A stretch of 64,000 nt of DNA from Faecalispora jeddahensis (GCF_000577335.1 NZ_CBYL010000004.1:80551-144550); one strand, 5' to 3'; shown: positions 8,891 through 17,382, numbered from the stretch's first letter. Made by a program: numbers and translations. The notes: generated from the sequence alone by a model not told the origin.

Positions 8891-9657
8891 GATTCCTCCT
8901 TATGATCGGCCAGCAGGTCGCTCATGTTGTATAAACCCGCAGGCTTACCGATTAGGAACAGAGCGGCATTGATAGAGCCTGTTGCGAAAATCTCTTTGGA
9001 TTGAGCCGAATGAGTGATGCTCAAAATCTCGTCGGGGCCGGCAAACAGAACCTCGTGTTCCCCAACGATGGTGCCGCCGCGAACAGAATGCAGACCGATT
9101 TCCGTTTTGCTTCTCTTCTTGCGCTGAGAATGCCGATCATATTCGTAATGGGGTTCTTCTTCCACTACAGAAGAGATTGCGTCTGCAATCATCAGTGCGG
9201 TACCGCTGGGAGCATCGACCTTCTGATTATGGTGCTTTTCGATGATCTCTACATCGAACTGGCCCCACAGTACAGAAGCAGCCTTTTTCGCAAGCTCGAT
9301 CAGCAGATTGACCCCAAGGGACATATTGCCGGAGTAAAAGATCGGGATGCTTTGGGCAGCTCTTTTGATTTGAGCCACCTGATCCTTCGAATAGCCCGTA
9401 GTGCAGATAACCATGGGCATTTTACGGGAAAGCCCCAGCTCCAGCAGGGAAGAGAGAAGAGAGGGGTTGGAAAAATCAATCAGAACATCCGCTTCGCAGC
9501 TGATATCGGCCGGAGTAGAGAACACGGGAAATTCCTTTTCCACGCCGGTAAAAGCATCGATTCCCGCAACTGTGATGCAGTTGGGGCGGGTTTTCAGCCC
9601 CGCGGCAATCTGATTGCCCATTTTTCCGTTGCACCCGCTTATGATAAATCTAGTCAT
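8887..9657 (-). CDS. dapB: 4-hydroxy-tetrahydrodipicolinate reductase
   Basis: Second DAP-branch step: reduces the DapA product to tetrahydrodipicolinate with NAD(P)H. The 256-residue protein has the Rossmann motif GCNGKMG at residues 8-14. The active-site segment EKHHNQKVDAPSGTAL (about 140-155) contains the catalytic His pair and the Lys. ATG 9657 has only a weak ribosome site, and the preceding 240-bp spacer is strongly structured (9679-9872), so its expression may be set separately from dapA. It overlaps the ACT gene by four bases. Confidence 0.96.
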   Translation of the reverse strand: MTRFIISGCNGKMGNQIAAGLKTRPNCITVAGIDAFTGVEKEFPVFSTPADISCEADVLIDFSNPSLLSSLLELGLSRKMPMVICTTGYSKDQVAQIKRAAQSIPIFYSGNMSLGVNLLIELAKKAASVLWGQFDVEIIEKHHNQKVDAPSGTALMIADAISSVVEEEPHYEYDRHSQRKKRSKTEIGLHSVRGGTIVGEHEVLFAGPDEILSITHSAQSKEIFATGSINAALFLIGKPAGLYNMSDLLADHKEES

Positions 9658-9678
9658 TTTATCATTCCATTCTTAAAT

Positions 9679-9872
9679 TAATACTATTTCCAATGAAACC
9701 GCGGATTTTATCCGCGATTTCATTCCTGCCGCAGGGCGGCAGACGACAGCATAATCTGCCGTGAAAGCCGTGTAATACTGAAATCTTGCCAAAACACAAA
9801 ATGTTTTTGCGAGCTGCTGACAGCGGCAGGAAAAAGCGTTTTTTGCTTTTTCACTTAGAAATTTAGTATTAT
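9679..9872 (-). repeat. Structured dapA-dapB spacer with nested inverted repeats
   Basis: The ends are imperfect inverted repeats: TTAATACTATTTC at 9678-9690 and its near-complement at 9858-9872. Inside are a hairpin at about 9692-9725 (one G-U pair in the minus-strand RNA), a 7-bp GC hairpin CTGCCGC/GCGGCAG near 9726-9743, and a GAAAAAGC/GCTTTTTC hairpin near 9831-9852. TTCCTGCCGC near 9723 also pairs with GCGGCAGGAA near 9825. It could be a MITE-like insertion or a cis-acting RNA that tunes dapB; no coding capacity is evident. Confidence 0.6.
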
Positions 9873-9895
9873 CACGATTGGCCCAATTACAGAAG

Positions 9896-10783
9896 TCAGA
9901 TCAGACCATGCTTTTTCATCACAGAAACCATCTTCTCGCGGTTTGCGTCATTCATGGCTACGAGGGGCAGACGGCATTCGCCGCTTTCATAGCCGATCAG
10001 ATTGACAGCTTCCTTCACCGGAATGGGGTTCACATCGATAAACATGGCGTTCATCAGATCAAGATATTCCAGAGAAAGTGCGCGGCTCTTTGCAATATCA
10101 CCATCAAAGAAGCTCTGGCAGATATTGTGCATCAAAGCGGGGCAGATGTTCGCAATCACCGAGATGATTCCCTTGCCGCCCAAAGAGAGGATCGGCAGAG
10201 TCTGGTCGTCGTTTCCGGAATAGATGTGCAGGTTATCTCCGCACAGAGCAGCCGTTTGCGCAATGGCGGAAATATCCCCGTTCGCTTCCTTTGTCGCCAC
10301 AATGTTGGGGTGCTTGGAAAGCTCCAGATAGGTAGCGGGCTGAATGCCGCAGCCGGTGCGGGAAGGAACATTATACAGAATGATCGGCAAATCAGTCGCG
10401 TCCGCAATATGAGTAAAATGCTGAACCAATCCCGCCTGAGAGGTCTTGTTGTAATAAGGGGTCACGCTCAGCTGAGCATCCGCTCCATAGCGCTTTGCCT
10501 CAACAGCCAGCTCGATTGCGTAAGCCGTGTCGTTGCTGCCGGTACCGGCAATCACGGGAACACGGTGATTGACCTTCTTGATCGAGTATTCCAGAACACC
10601 GCAGTGCTCTTCATGTGACAATGTGGCGGATTCGCCCGTGGTCCCGCAGGCGATAATCGCGTCGGTCCCGTTTTCAATCTGAAAATCGATCAGGCGGCCC
10701 AGCATCTCATAGTTGACGGAGCCATCTTGATTCATAGGAGTTACAATGGCAACACCGGAGCCGAGAAAAGGTGCCTTTTTCAT
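9896..10783 (-). CDS. dapA: 4-hydroxy-tetrahydrodipicolinate synthase
   Basis: Condenses pyruvate with aspartate semialdehyde, the entry to DAP and lysine synthesis. The 295-residue TIM-barrel protein has GTTGESATL near residue 48, the catalytic tyrosine in ILYNVPSRTG near 135-144 and the Schiff-base lysine in VATKEANGD near 160-165. It lies downstream of asd in the lysine-riboswitch operon, which supplies its second substrate. The ATG at 10783 is preceded by an AGGAGGT-type ribosome site. Confidence 0.97.
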   Translation of the reverse strand: MKKAPFLGSGVAIVTPMNQDGSVNYEMLGRLIDFQIENGTDAIIACGTTGESATLSHEEHCGVLEYSIKKVNHRVPVIAGTGSNDTAYAIELAVEAKRYGADAQLSVTPYYNKTSQAGLVQHFTHIADATDLPIILYNVPSRTGCGIQPATYLELSKHPNIVATKEANGDISAIAQTAALCGDNLHIYSGNDDQTLPILSLGGKGIISVIANICPALMHNICQSFFDGDIAKSRALSLEYLDLMNAMFIDVNPIPVKEAVNLIGYESGECRLPLVAMNDANREKMVSVMKKHGLI

Positions 10784-10850
10784 AGTAGCAACCTCCTGTT
10801 ATACAAATAATAATATAATAAATAATAATCTGAAATCGGATGAAAAATGC

Positions 10851-11930
10851 TTAGTCCATATATCCCTGAGCACAGAGCAGCTCACCCAGCAGAACGGCGC
10901 CGCCGGCGGCTCCGCGCAGAGTGTTGTGGGACAGGCAGACAAATTTGATGTCATACTGGGTATCGGGACGCAGACGGCCAACGGATACCGCCATGCCGCC
11001 CTCCAGATTTCTGTCCAGCTTTGTCTGCGGACGGTCGTTTTCTTCAAAGTAGTGGATAAACTGCTTCGGGGCGCTGGGCAGCCCGAGCTGCTGAGGTACA
11101 CCGGCAAAGTTCTTCCAGCGGTTCAAAATCTCTTCGATTTCGGGCTTCTTTTCAAAGGAAGCGAACACCGCCGCAATATGGCCGTCGGTTACCGGTACAC
11201 GGATGCACTGTGCGGTGATCGACGGGGAAGTGGCATTGACAATCTTGTCGCCCTCAATGTGACCCCAGATCTTCATGGGCTCCTGCTCGGATTTTTCTTC
11301 CTCGCCGCCGATATAGGGGATCACGTTGTCGATCATTTCGGGCCAGGATTCAAAATTCTTACCCGCTCCGGAAATTGCCTGATAGGTGCAGGCCAGAACC
11401 TTTGTAACGCCGAAGTCCATCAAAGGATGCAGAGCCGGCACGTAGCTTTGCAGGGAGCAGTTGGATTTTACCGCGATAAAGCCGCGCTTTGTTCCAAGAC
11501 GCTTTCTCTGCGCCGCGATGATCTCGGTATGCTCGGGGTTGAGCTCCGGAACCACCATGGGAACATCGGGGGTACCGCGATGCGCGCTGTTGTTTGAAAC
11601 AACCGGGCATTCCGCCTTGGCATAGGCTTCTTCCAGCGCTTTGATTTCTTCTTTCTTCATATCGACCGCGCAGAATACGAAATCGACCATAGAAGCGATT
11701 TTCTCTACGTCCGTATCAGCATTTAACACAATCATATCGGCCATCTTCTCAGGAATGGGAGAAGACATCAGCCAGCGTTTGCCTACGGCCTCGCGATATG
11801 TTTTCCCGGCGGAACGGGCACTCGCGGCCAACGCGGTCACCTGGAACCACGGGTGGTTTTCCAATAATGTGGCAAAACGCTGTCCCACCATACCTGTTGC
11901 TCCAATAATGCCAACCTTATACTGTTTCAT
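10851..11930 (-). CDS. asd: Aspartate-semialdehyde dehydrogenase (long archaeal/fungal-type)
   Basis: Reduces aspartyl phosphate to aspartate semialdehyde, the branch point for lysine/DAP, threonine and methionine. The 359 residues begin with the NADP-binding GATGMVGQR at 10-18; the catalytic Cys lies in KSNCSLQSY near residue 155. The sequence style (RGTPDVPMVVPELNPEH, AISGAGKN) matches the longer archaeal/yeast-like branch rather than the Gram-negative one. It is the first gene of the operon, preceded by a lysine riboswitch and terminator at 11969-12213, with ribosome site AGGAGG just before ATG 11930. Confidence 0.95.
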   Translation of the reverse strand: MKQYKVGIIGATGMVGQRFATLLENHPWFQVTALAASARSAGKTYREAVGKRWLMSSPIPEKMADMIVLNADTDVEKIASMVDFVFCAVDMKKEEIKALEEAYAKAECPVVSNNSAHRGTPDVPMVVPELNPEHTEIIAAQRKRLGTKRGFIAVKSNCSLQSYVPALHPLMDFGVTKVLACTYQAISGAGKNFESWPEMIDNVIPYIGGEEEKSEQEPMKIWGHIEGDKIVNATSPSITAQCIRVPVTDGHIAAVFASFEKKPEIEEILNRWKNFAGVPQQLGLPSAPKQFIHYFEENDRPQTKLDRNLEGGMAVSVGRLRPDTQYDIKFVCLSHNTLRGAAGGAVLLGELLCAQGYMD

Positions 11931-11968
11931 GGGATGTTCCTCCTAATGTAAGAAAATGGAATAAGAAA

Positions 11969-11992
11969 TAAAAAAACCGGTTGAAAACCGGT
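11969..11992 (-). terminator. Riboswitch-controlled intrinsic terminator
   Basis: ACCGGTT and AACCGGT arms are followed by a run of T on the minus strand, located between the lysine aptamer and asd. This is the expression platform that would stop transcription when lysine is bound. Confidence 0.9.
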
Positions 11993-12049
11993 CATCAATC
12001 AAATATAATAAAAAGCATTCCAGATGCAGTATTCCTGCTGATACTCTGT

Positions 12050-12213
12050 GATAGCTCTCCACCATAATCTCATGATGACAGTCATGCTGCTGTTCGCAGA
12101 CATAACCAGGCAAATGCCTGCCGGGGCATTCCCTTCGGCGACTTTCCCTTTCACAGGCTCTCGTCGGTTTTGGCAACCTACATCCCGCTACTTTTGAAAG
12201 ACGCGCCTCTATC
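12050..12213 (-). promoter_or_regulatory. Lysine riboswitch (L box) aptamer
   Basis: The minus-strand leader of asd has the conserved L-box blocks in order. The 5' segment is GATAGAGGCGCG (ending at 12213), followed by AAAAGTAG, GTCGCCGAAGGGAA, GACTGTCATCATGAG and GGTGGAGAGCTATC. P1 is closed by GATAG pairing with CTATC (12050-12054). A terminator follows at 11969-11992. It controls asd-dapA-dapB and the ACT gene. Confidence 0.95.
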
Positions 12214-12234
12214 TTCTTATTTTTATCTTGCTTT

Positions 12235-12264
12235 ATCATAGCACGGGTTGCTATCGGTTGTCAA
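12235..12264 (-). promoter_or_regulatory. Promoter of the lysine operon
   Basis: On the minus strand TTGACA (12259-12264) and TATGAT (12235-12240) are separated by 18 bp, about 20 bp upstream of the riboswitch. The -35 box lies inside the spacer of the opposite-facing queA promoter. Confidence 0.85.
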
Positions 12265-12276
12265 TTTATTTATAAT
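12248..12276 (+). promoter_or_regulatory. Promoter of queA
   Basis: TTGCTA (12248-12253), a 17-bp spacer and TATAAT (12271-12276). It overlaps the divergent lysine-operon promoter, so RNA polymerase cannot occupy both at once. Confidence 0.75.
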
Positions 12277-12316
12277 AGAATTCGAAAATAATCTAACCCA
12301 ATTTAGGAGAGTAAGA

Positions 12317-13366
12317 ATGGAAAGCACTTTAAGCACAAAAGACTTTGATTTCGACCTGCCCGAGGAGCTGATTGCGCAAACTCCCATTGAGCCGCGCGAC
12401 GCTTCCCGGCTTTTAATTTTGGACAAGAAAAGCGGTGAAATTCAGCACCGGCATTTTTATGACATCATCGATTATCTGAACCCAAACGACTGTCTGATCC
12501 TGAACGATTCCCGCGTTCTTCCCGCCAGAATATATGGCATCAAAGAGGGAACGGGAGCAAGGGTGGAATTTTTGCTTTTGGCCGCGAAAGGGGACGACGT
12601 TTGGGAGGTACTGGCCGGCCCCGGCAAACGTGCCAAGCCCGGAAATCGCTTTTCCTTCGGCGACGGACTCATGACTGCCGAAGTACTGGAAATCATAGAG
12701 GATGGAAACCGTCTGGTCAAATTCTCTTATCAGGGGAATTTCTACGCTGTTCTTGACCAGATCGGCCAGATGCCGCTGCCGCCTTATATTAAGAAGAAGC
12801 TTGAGGACAAGGAACGCTACCAGACGGTCTATTCCCGCGAGGTCGGCTCCGCCGCCGCCCCCACTGCCGGGCTGCATTTTACCAAAGAGCTTCTGGGAAA
12901 AATCCGGGAGAAAGGGATCAAGATCGGGTATGTGACGCTTCACGTCGGGCTTGGTACCTTCCGTCCCGTCAGCGTGGACAAGATCACGGATCACAAGATG
13001 CACTCGGAGCATTACTGGCTGCCGCAGGAAACCGCCGATTTAATCAACGAGACGAAGAAGAACGGCGGCAGAGTCATTTCCGTCGGCACCACCAGCTGCC
13101 GCACGATCGAATCCGTTGCAAAAAAAGAGGGCTGCATCAAAGAAAGCGACGGCTTTACGGATATTTTCATCTACCCCGGGTTCCAGTTCAAGGTACTGGA
13201 CGGCCTGATTACGAACTTCCACTTGCCCGAAAGCACCCTGATCATGCTGGTGTCCGCCTTGGCCGGCCGGGAGCACATTCTGAACGCTTACCGGATTGCC
13301 GTGCAGGAAAAATACCGATTTTTCAGCTTTGGCGACGCGATGTTCATCGGAAGCAGGACGGAGTAA
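12317..13366 (+). CDS. queA: S-adenosylmethionine:tRNA ribosyltransferase-isomerase
   Basis: Builds epoxyqueuosine on tRNA from SAM, next to last in queuosine synthesis. The 349-residue protein starts with the typical [14 protein letters not shown] segment, followed by RDASRLL and later [10 protein letters not shown] and [10 protein letters not shown] chose ATG 12317 with GGAGAG at 12307-12312; upstream in-frame codons lie in the promoter. It is followed by tgt, its pathway partner, after about 130 bp without visible features. Confidence 0.97.
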   Translation: MESTLSTKDFDFDLPEELIAQTPIEPRDASRLLILDKKSGEIQHRHFYDIIDYLNPNDCLILNDSRVLPARIYGIKEGTGARVEFLLLAAKGDDVWEVLAGPGKRAKPGNRFSFGDGLMTAEVLEIIEDGNRLVKFSYQGNFYAVLDQIGQMPLPPYIKKKLEDKERYQTVYSREVGSAAAPTAGLHFTKELLGKIREKGIKIGYVTLHVGLGTFRPVSVDKITDHKMHSEHYWLPQETADLINETKKNGGRVISVGTTSCRTIESVAKKEGCIKESDGFTDIFIYPGFQFKVLDGLITNFHLPESTLIMLVSALAGREHILNAYRIAVQEKYRFFSFGDAMFIGSRTE

Positions 13367-13496
13367 ACCTTGAGCGGGATTAGCAAAACGCAATTTCAAC
13401 AAAAGGATTGCGATATTCTGTCTCCCGTTTACGTGGATGATGCCATACCGATTCGGTGAAAGCCGCAAAATGAAGAAAGAAAAGGAATTACGAAAT

Positions 13497-14627
13497 ATGC
13501 TGAAAGTACAAACCACTCAGGGACGAGCCCGACGCGGCTCATTTGAAACCGTACACGGTACGGTTCAGACCCCGGCCTTTATGAATGTCGCGACCGCCGG
13601 AGCAATCAAGGGCGCCGTTTCTGCTCTGGATTTAAAGGAGCTGAAATGCCAGGTACAGCTTTGCAACACCTATCACCTGCATTTGCGTCCAGGGGACGAA
13701 AGCGTTTATCAGCTGGGCGGTCTGCATCGCTTTACCCGGTGGGACGGCCCCATTTTGACAGACAGCGGCGGCTTTCAGGTGTTTTCCCTCGCGAAGCTGC
13801 GCAACATCAGGGAAGAAGGCGTAACGTTCTCCTCTCACATCGATGGGCACAAAATCTTTATGGGGCCGGAGGAAAGCATGCAGATTCAGTCTCATCTGGC
13901 TTCGACCATCGCGATGGCGTTTGACGAATGCGTGGAAAATCCCGCCGAATACGCTTATGCCAAGCAGTCCTGCGCGCGTACCACGCGTTGGCTGCACCGC
14001 TGTAAGGCTGAGATGGATCGCCTGAACACCCTGCCGGGTACCATCAACCCGCATCAGATGCTGTGGGGAATCAATCAGGGCAGCACGTATGAGGATCTGC
14101 GCATCGAGCACATGAAGCAGATCCGCGAGCTGGATCTGCCGGGCTATGCCATCGGCGGCCTGGCGGTAGGGGAAAGCGCACAGGAGATGTACCGGATCAT
14201 TGAAGCCGTTGAACCGGAAATGCCTGCGGATAAGCCCCGCTACCTGATGGGAGTCGGCACCCCCGACAACATTCTGGAATCCGTTCGCCGCGGCGTCGAT
14301 TTCTTCGACTGCGTCATGCCCACCCGGAATGCGCGCCATGCCCACCTGTTCACCTGGCAGGGAAGAAGAAATCTGCTCAACGCCAAGTATGCGCTGGACG
14401 ATACCCCGCTGGATTCCGAGTGCGACTGCCCGGTGTGCCGCAGCTTCAGCCGCGCTTACCTGCACCATCTGTTCAAGGCCGGCGAGATGCTGGCGATGCG
14501 TCTGGCGGTCATGCACAACATCTATTTTTACAATACGCTGATGGAGAAAATTCGCTACTCTTTGGAGCAGGGAAGCTTTGACACATTTTATCTTGAAAAC
14601 GTTGAAAAACTTGGACAAAGAATCTAA
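13497..14627 (+). CDS. tgt: tRNA-guanine transglycosylase
   Basis: Exchanges guanine-34 for preQ1 in GUN-anticodon tRNAs. The 376-residue protein has the catalytic segment TDSGGFQVFSLAK near residue 90, GGLAVGE near 218-224 and the zinc site C-x-C-x2-C (SECDCPVCRSF) followed by a distal His (LHHLF) near 305-325. I chose ATG 13497, with AAAGGA about 10 bases before it, giving the usual family start just before the TPAFM strand. An in-frame ATG at 13470 is the alternative. The queA-tgt-yajC order is common in bacteria. Confidence 0.97.
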   Translation: MLKVQTTQGRARRGSFETVHGTVQTPAFMNVATAGAIKGAVSALDLKELKCQVQLCNTYHLHLRPGDESVYQLGGLHRFTRWDGPILTDSGGFQVFSLAKLRNIREEGVTFSSHIDGHKIFMGPEESMQIQSHLASTIAMAFDECVENPAEYAYAKQSCARTTRWLHRCKAEMDRLNTLPGTINPHQMLWGINQGSTYEDLRIEHMKQIRELDLPGYAIGGLAVGESAQEMYRIIEAVEPEMPADKPRYLMGVGTPDNILESVRRGVDFFDCVMPTRNARHAHLFTWQGRRNLLNAKYALDDTPLDSECDCPVCRSFSRAYLHHLFKAGEMLAMRLAVMHNIYFYNTLMEKIRYSLEQGSFDTFYLENVEKLGQRI

Positions 14628-14693
14628 TTTCGCTTGCATGATTTCCCATTTATTGATATAATCAAATTACTAATATGGAGGTGCTTTTTTCTT

Positions 14694-15026
14694 ATGAATC
14701 ATTTATTACCTTTGGCGGCAACTGCGGCTGCGTCTTCCGGGAATTCTATTTGGAGCATTATCGTTATTTACGCACTGTTGTTCGGTGCGTTGTATTTCTT
14801 TATGATCCGCCCGCAGCAGAAGAAGAAAAAGGCGGAGGAAGCTCTGCGCAAGAACGTTCAGGTCGGCGACGAAATTACGACAATCGGCGGTATTGTCGGT
14901 CGCATTGTGGCCATCAAGGAAGAGAGCGAAAGTTTTGTGCTGGAAACCGGAATCGACCGCACTAAGATCATTGTGAAGCGCTGGGCGCTGGGCAAGATCA
15001 ACACCGTTCATGAGGATGACAAATAA
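14694..15026 (+). CDS. yajC: Preprotein translocase subunit YajC
   Basis: Small accessory membrane protein of the Sec translocon. The 110 residues have one hydrophobic helix (about 18-38) ending in the family motif MIRPQQKKKK, then a soluble basic domain with GDEITTIGGIVGRI. I chose ATG 14694, downstream of GGAGGTG at 14677-14683. It follows tgt, as in many bacteria. Confidence 0.95.
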   Translation: MNHLLPLAATAAASSGNSIWSIIVIYALLFGALYFFMIRPQQKKKKAEEALRKNVQVGDEITTIGGIVGRIVAIKEESESFVLETGIDRTKIIVKRWALGKINTVHEDDK

Positions 15027-15064
15027 ACAATCCTCCATCGGCTGAAGAAAAACTAGTATATTTT

Positions 15065-15112
15065 ACCCCTCCTGCGAATATCTATGAAGCGTAGAGAACA
15101 TGCAGGAGGGGT
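15065..15112 (+). promoter_or_regulatory. Hairpin that can hide the downstream ribosome-binding site
   Basis: An 11-bp perfect inverted repeat (15065-15075/15102-15112) has as its 3' arm GCAGGAGGGGT, the ribosome site of the ATG at 15120. Inner pairs near 15082-15093 could extend it. When folded, translation of the TIGR04086-type gene would be blocked; it might also act as a weak yajC terminator. Confidence 0.7.
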
Positions 15113-15119
15113 ATTTTAT

Positions 15120-15548
15120 ATGAAAAGACCAAAAAGAGTGAAATCCAATAGAGAGCGTTCCCAAAATCCAGTTTGGAAAATACTTCGTCCAATTGTGTTC
15201 GGCACTTTGGCCGGGGCGGTAATATGCACCGTTCTGCTGCTGGTGCTTTCTCTGATTCTGGTCGCCGCAAAGCAATTACCCCAAAGCCTGCTTCAGCCGA
15301 TTACTGTGCTGATCGCCGCTCTGGGTGCGTTTTTTGCCGGGTATACAGCCGCGCGTATGTCTGGTGAACGCGGAATGCTGTACGGCGCAGGCTCAGCCCT
15401 TTTGCTGTTTGGGCTGCTGTTTTTGGCGGGGCTCACCGTTTCGGGAGAAAGCGTTTCGGCCTTCATGCTCACAAAGGGCCTGGTCATGGTTTTGACAGGA
15501 GCCATCGCCGGTATTTTGTCGGTAAACAAAAAATCCAGGCGAAAATAG
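15120..15548 (+). CDS. TIGR04086-type small membrane protein
   Basis: A 142-residue protein with a basic N-terminus (MKRPKRVKSNRERS) and four predicted membrane helices (about 30-52, 58-78, 85-107, 112-135). Small conserved glycines (GAFFAGYTAARMSG) match a family that in Clostridia lies between yajC and the SCIFF genes. Function is unknown. ATG 15120 uses the strong GGAGGGG site buried in the hairpin at 15065-15112, which suggests translational control. Confidence 0.8.
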   Translation: MKRPKRVKSNRERSQNPVWKILRPIVFGTLAGAVICTVLLLVLSLILVAAKQLPQSLLQPITVLIAALGAFFAGYTAARMSGERGMLYGAGSALLLFGLLFLAGLTVSGESVSAFMLTKGLVMVLTGAIAGILSVNKKSRRK

Positions 15549-15550
15549 GC

Positions 15551-15579
15551 TTTTCAAGCTTCCATTCTTGTGCTATAAT
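15551..15579 (+). promoter_or_regulatory. Promoter of scfA
   Basis: TTTTCA (15551-15556), a 17-bp spacer and TATAAT (15574-15579), about 36 bp upstream of the scfA start. Confidence 0.7.
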
Positions 15580-15614
15580 ATTGGCATTAAAATTTGTGAA
15601 ATGGGGATTTTGAA

Positions 15615-15764
15615 ATGAAACAGATCAAAACTTTGAATAAAGCCAACCTGAAAGAGAGCGCTGTCAAGGGCGGCTGCGGCGAGTGCCAGGCGTCCTGCCA
15701 GTCTGCCTGCAAAACCTCCTGCACCGTAGCGAACCAGAAGTGTGAGAATGCGCAGAGAGTGTAA
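15615..15764 (+). CDS. scfA: SCIFF ranthipeptide precursor (six cysteines in forty-five)
   Basis: Precursor of the clostridial SCIFF peptide, in which the maturase forms thioether bridges from cysteines to non-alpha carbons. The 49-residue product has a leader beginning MKQIKTLNKANLKES and a core with six cysteines at residues 21, 24, 28, 32, 36 and 43, exactly the family pattern. The ribosome site is GGGG about 8 bases before ATG 15615. Its own promoter lies just upstream and a perfect 30-bp palindrome lies between it and scfB. Confidence 0.95.
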   Translation: MKQIKTLNKANLKESAVKGGCGECQASCQSACKTSCTVANQKCENAQRV

Positions 15765-15800
15765 TTTCTGATTGAGACTGCGGCCGGATAAGATCAAATG

Positions 15801-15830
15801 ATGGAAGGGACAGAATTCTGTCCCTTCCAT
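15801..15830 (+). terminator. Perfect 30-bp palindrome between scfA and scfB
   Basis: The halves 15801-15815 and 15816-15830 are exact complements, with TTTG after them. It probably acts as a partial terminator or mRNA stabiliser giving more precursor than maturase transcript. The maturase start is 24 bases downstream. Confidence 0.75.
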
Positions 15831-15853
15831 TTTGTGCGGATGGAGAAAGATAT

Positions 15854-17218
15854 ATGATACACAAATATTACCTGAACGGATATTACATTGTCCTCGATAC
15901 CAACAGCGGAGCAGTTCACGTGTTTGACGAGCTGCCCTACCTGATGCTGGATTCTTTTACAGACAGTGTGCCGGAAGAGCAGCCGGAGGAAATCAAACGA
16001 AATCTTCTCGGGCGATTCTCGGAATCCGAAATTGACGAGGCCTATGAAGAGCTGCTCGAGCTGTACCGTTCCGGCCTGCTGTACTCCAAAGATGAGTACG
16101 AGCAGTTCTGCGATATGCTGCGGGATGCTCCGGTCAAATCGATGTGCCTGAACGTAGCGCACGACTGTAACCTGCGCTGCGAATACTGCTTTGCGGCCAA
16201 GGGCGACTTCGGCCGCGGTCGGATGCTGATGCCCTTTGAAGTCGGCAAGCGTGCGATCGATTTTCTGATCGAGCAGTCCGTGGGTCGCCACAATCTGGAG
16301 CTTGATTTCTTCGGCGGCGAGCCGCTGATGAATTTTGAGGTCGTGAAGAAGGTTGTGGATTACGCCCGCGGCATTGAAAAGCAGCACAACAAGAACTTCC
16401 GCTTTACGATCACAACGAACGGCCTGCTGCTGACAGACGACAAGATCGAATATATCAACCGCGAGATGTCCAACGTGGTTCTGTCCCTGGACGGCCGCAA
16501 GGAGATCAACGATCTGCTCCGTGTCCGTACGGACGGACGCGGCAGCTACGACAGGATCGTCCCGAATTATCAGAAGCTGGTTTCAACCCGCGGCGATAAG
16601 GACTACTATGTGCGCGGTACGTTTACCACCCATAACCTCGACTTCTCTAAGGATGTACTGCATATGGCAGAGCTAGGGTTTGATCAGCTCTCCATTGAGC
16701 CGGTGGTGTCGGACGAAAAGCTGGATTACTCCCTGAAAGAAAAGGACCTGCCCAGCGTGTTTGAGGAATACGACCGTCTGGCAAATCTCCTCATCCAGCG
16801 CAGGAAAGAGGGAAGAGGCTTTAATTTCTTCCACTTTATGCTCGATCTTGACCAGGGCCCCTGCGCGATCAAGCGGCTGCGCGGCTGCGGCTGCGGCAAC
16901 GAATACATCGCGGTCACTCCGGAGGGAGATATTTTCCCGTGTCATCAGTTCGTCGGGGACGATGAGTGGAAGATGGGAAATATCATGCAGGGAACCTTCG
17001 ATCGTTCGATGAAACAAAAATTTGCTCAATATAATATTTACAGCAAAAAGGATTGCCGGAACTGTTGGGCCAAGTTCTACTGTAGCGGCGGATGCAACGC
17101 CAACAGCTGGCAGTATGAGGGGGACATTCTGAAACCCCATACGATTTCCTGCGAGCTGGAGAAAAAGCGTTTGGAATGTGCCATTATGATGAAGGCCGCT
17201 CTGGCAGATACAGAGTAA
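15854..17218 (+). CDS. scfB: SCIFF maturase, radical SAM/SPASM
   Basis: Installs thioether links in the ScfA peptide. The 454 residues begin with a peptide-recognition-like region (about 1-85). The radical-SAM domain has the cluster motif C-x3-C-x2-C in AHDCNLRCEYCFAAKG near 100-113. The C-terminal SPASM region has many cysteines (GCGCGNEY, FPCHQF, C-x2-C-x5-C-x3-C in CRNCWAKFYCSGGC) that bind auxiliary clusters. The family length is about 450. ATG 15854 follows TGGAG. It sits directly after its substrate gene scfA. Confidence 0.96.
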   Translation: MIHKYYLNGYYIVLDTNSGAVHVFDELPYLMLDSFTDSVPEEQPEEIKRNLLGRFSESEIDEAYEELLELYRSGLLYSKDEYEQFCDMLRDAPVKSMCLNVAHDCNLRCEYCFAAKGDFGRGRMLMPFEVGKRAIDFLIEQSVGRHNLELDFFGGEPLMNFEVVKKVVDYARGIEKQHNKNFRFTITTNGLLLTDDKIEYINREMSNVVLSLDGRKEINDLLRVRTDGRGSYDRIVPNYQKLVSTRGDKDYYVRGTFTTHNLDFSKDVLHMAELGFDQLSIEPVVSDEKLDYSLKEKDLPSVFEEYDRLANLLIQRRKEGRGFNFFHFMLDLDQGPCAIKRLRGCGCGNEYIAVTPEGDIFPCHQFVGDDEWKMGNIMQGTFDRSMKQKFAQYNIYSKKDCRNCWAKFYCSGGCNANSWQYEGDILKPHTISCELEKKRLECAIMMKAALADTE

Positions 17219-17283
17219 GCCAAGGCTTTTTCTATCGTAACCTTTTGTGTAAGCCTACCCGAAAAACGTGATATGGAATGCCC

Positions 17284-17382
17284 ATTATGCACACGCTTGC
17301 TGGTAACATTCAGGCGTGTGCATAATTATGCGTCCGTATATTCTCTCGCGAGTTTACATAATATTTTAGAGGGTTACATAAT
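17284..17382. repeat. Inverted repeat and spaced direct repeats upstream of proC
   Basis: A 13-bp perfect inverted repeat (17284-17296/17314-17326) is followed by two copies of TTACATAAT at 17354-17362 and 17374-17382, exactly 20 bp apart. TGCGTC (17329-17334) can pair with GACGCA (17386-17391), just before CGTTTTT. The rest of the 17219-17438 interval shows nothing recognisable. The spacing of two helical turns suggests a protein-binding site. Confidence 0.55.
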
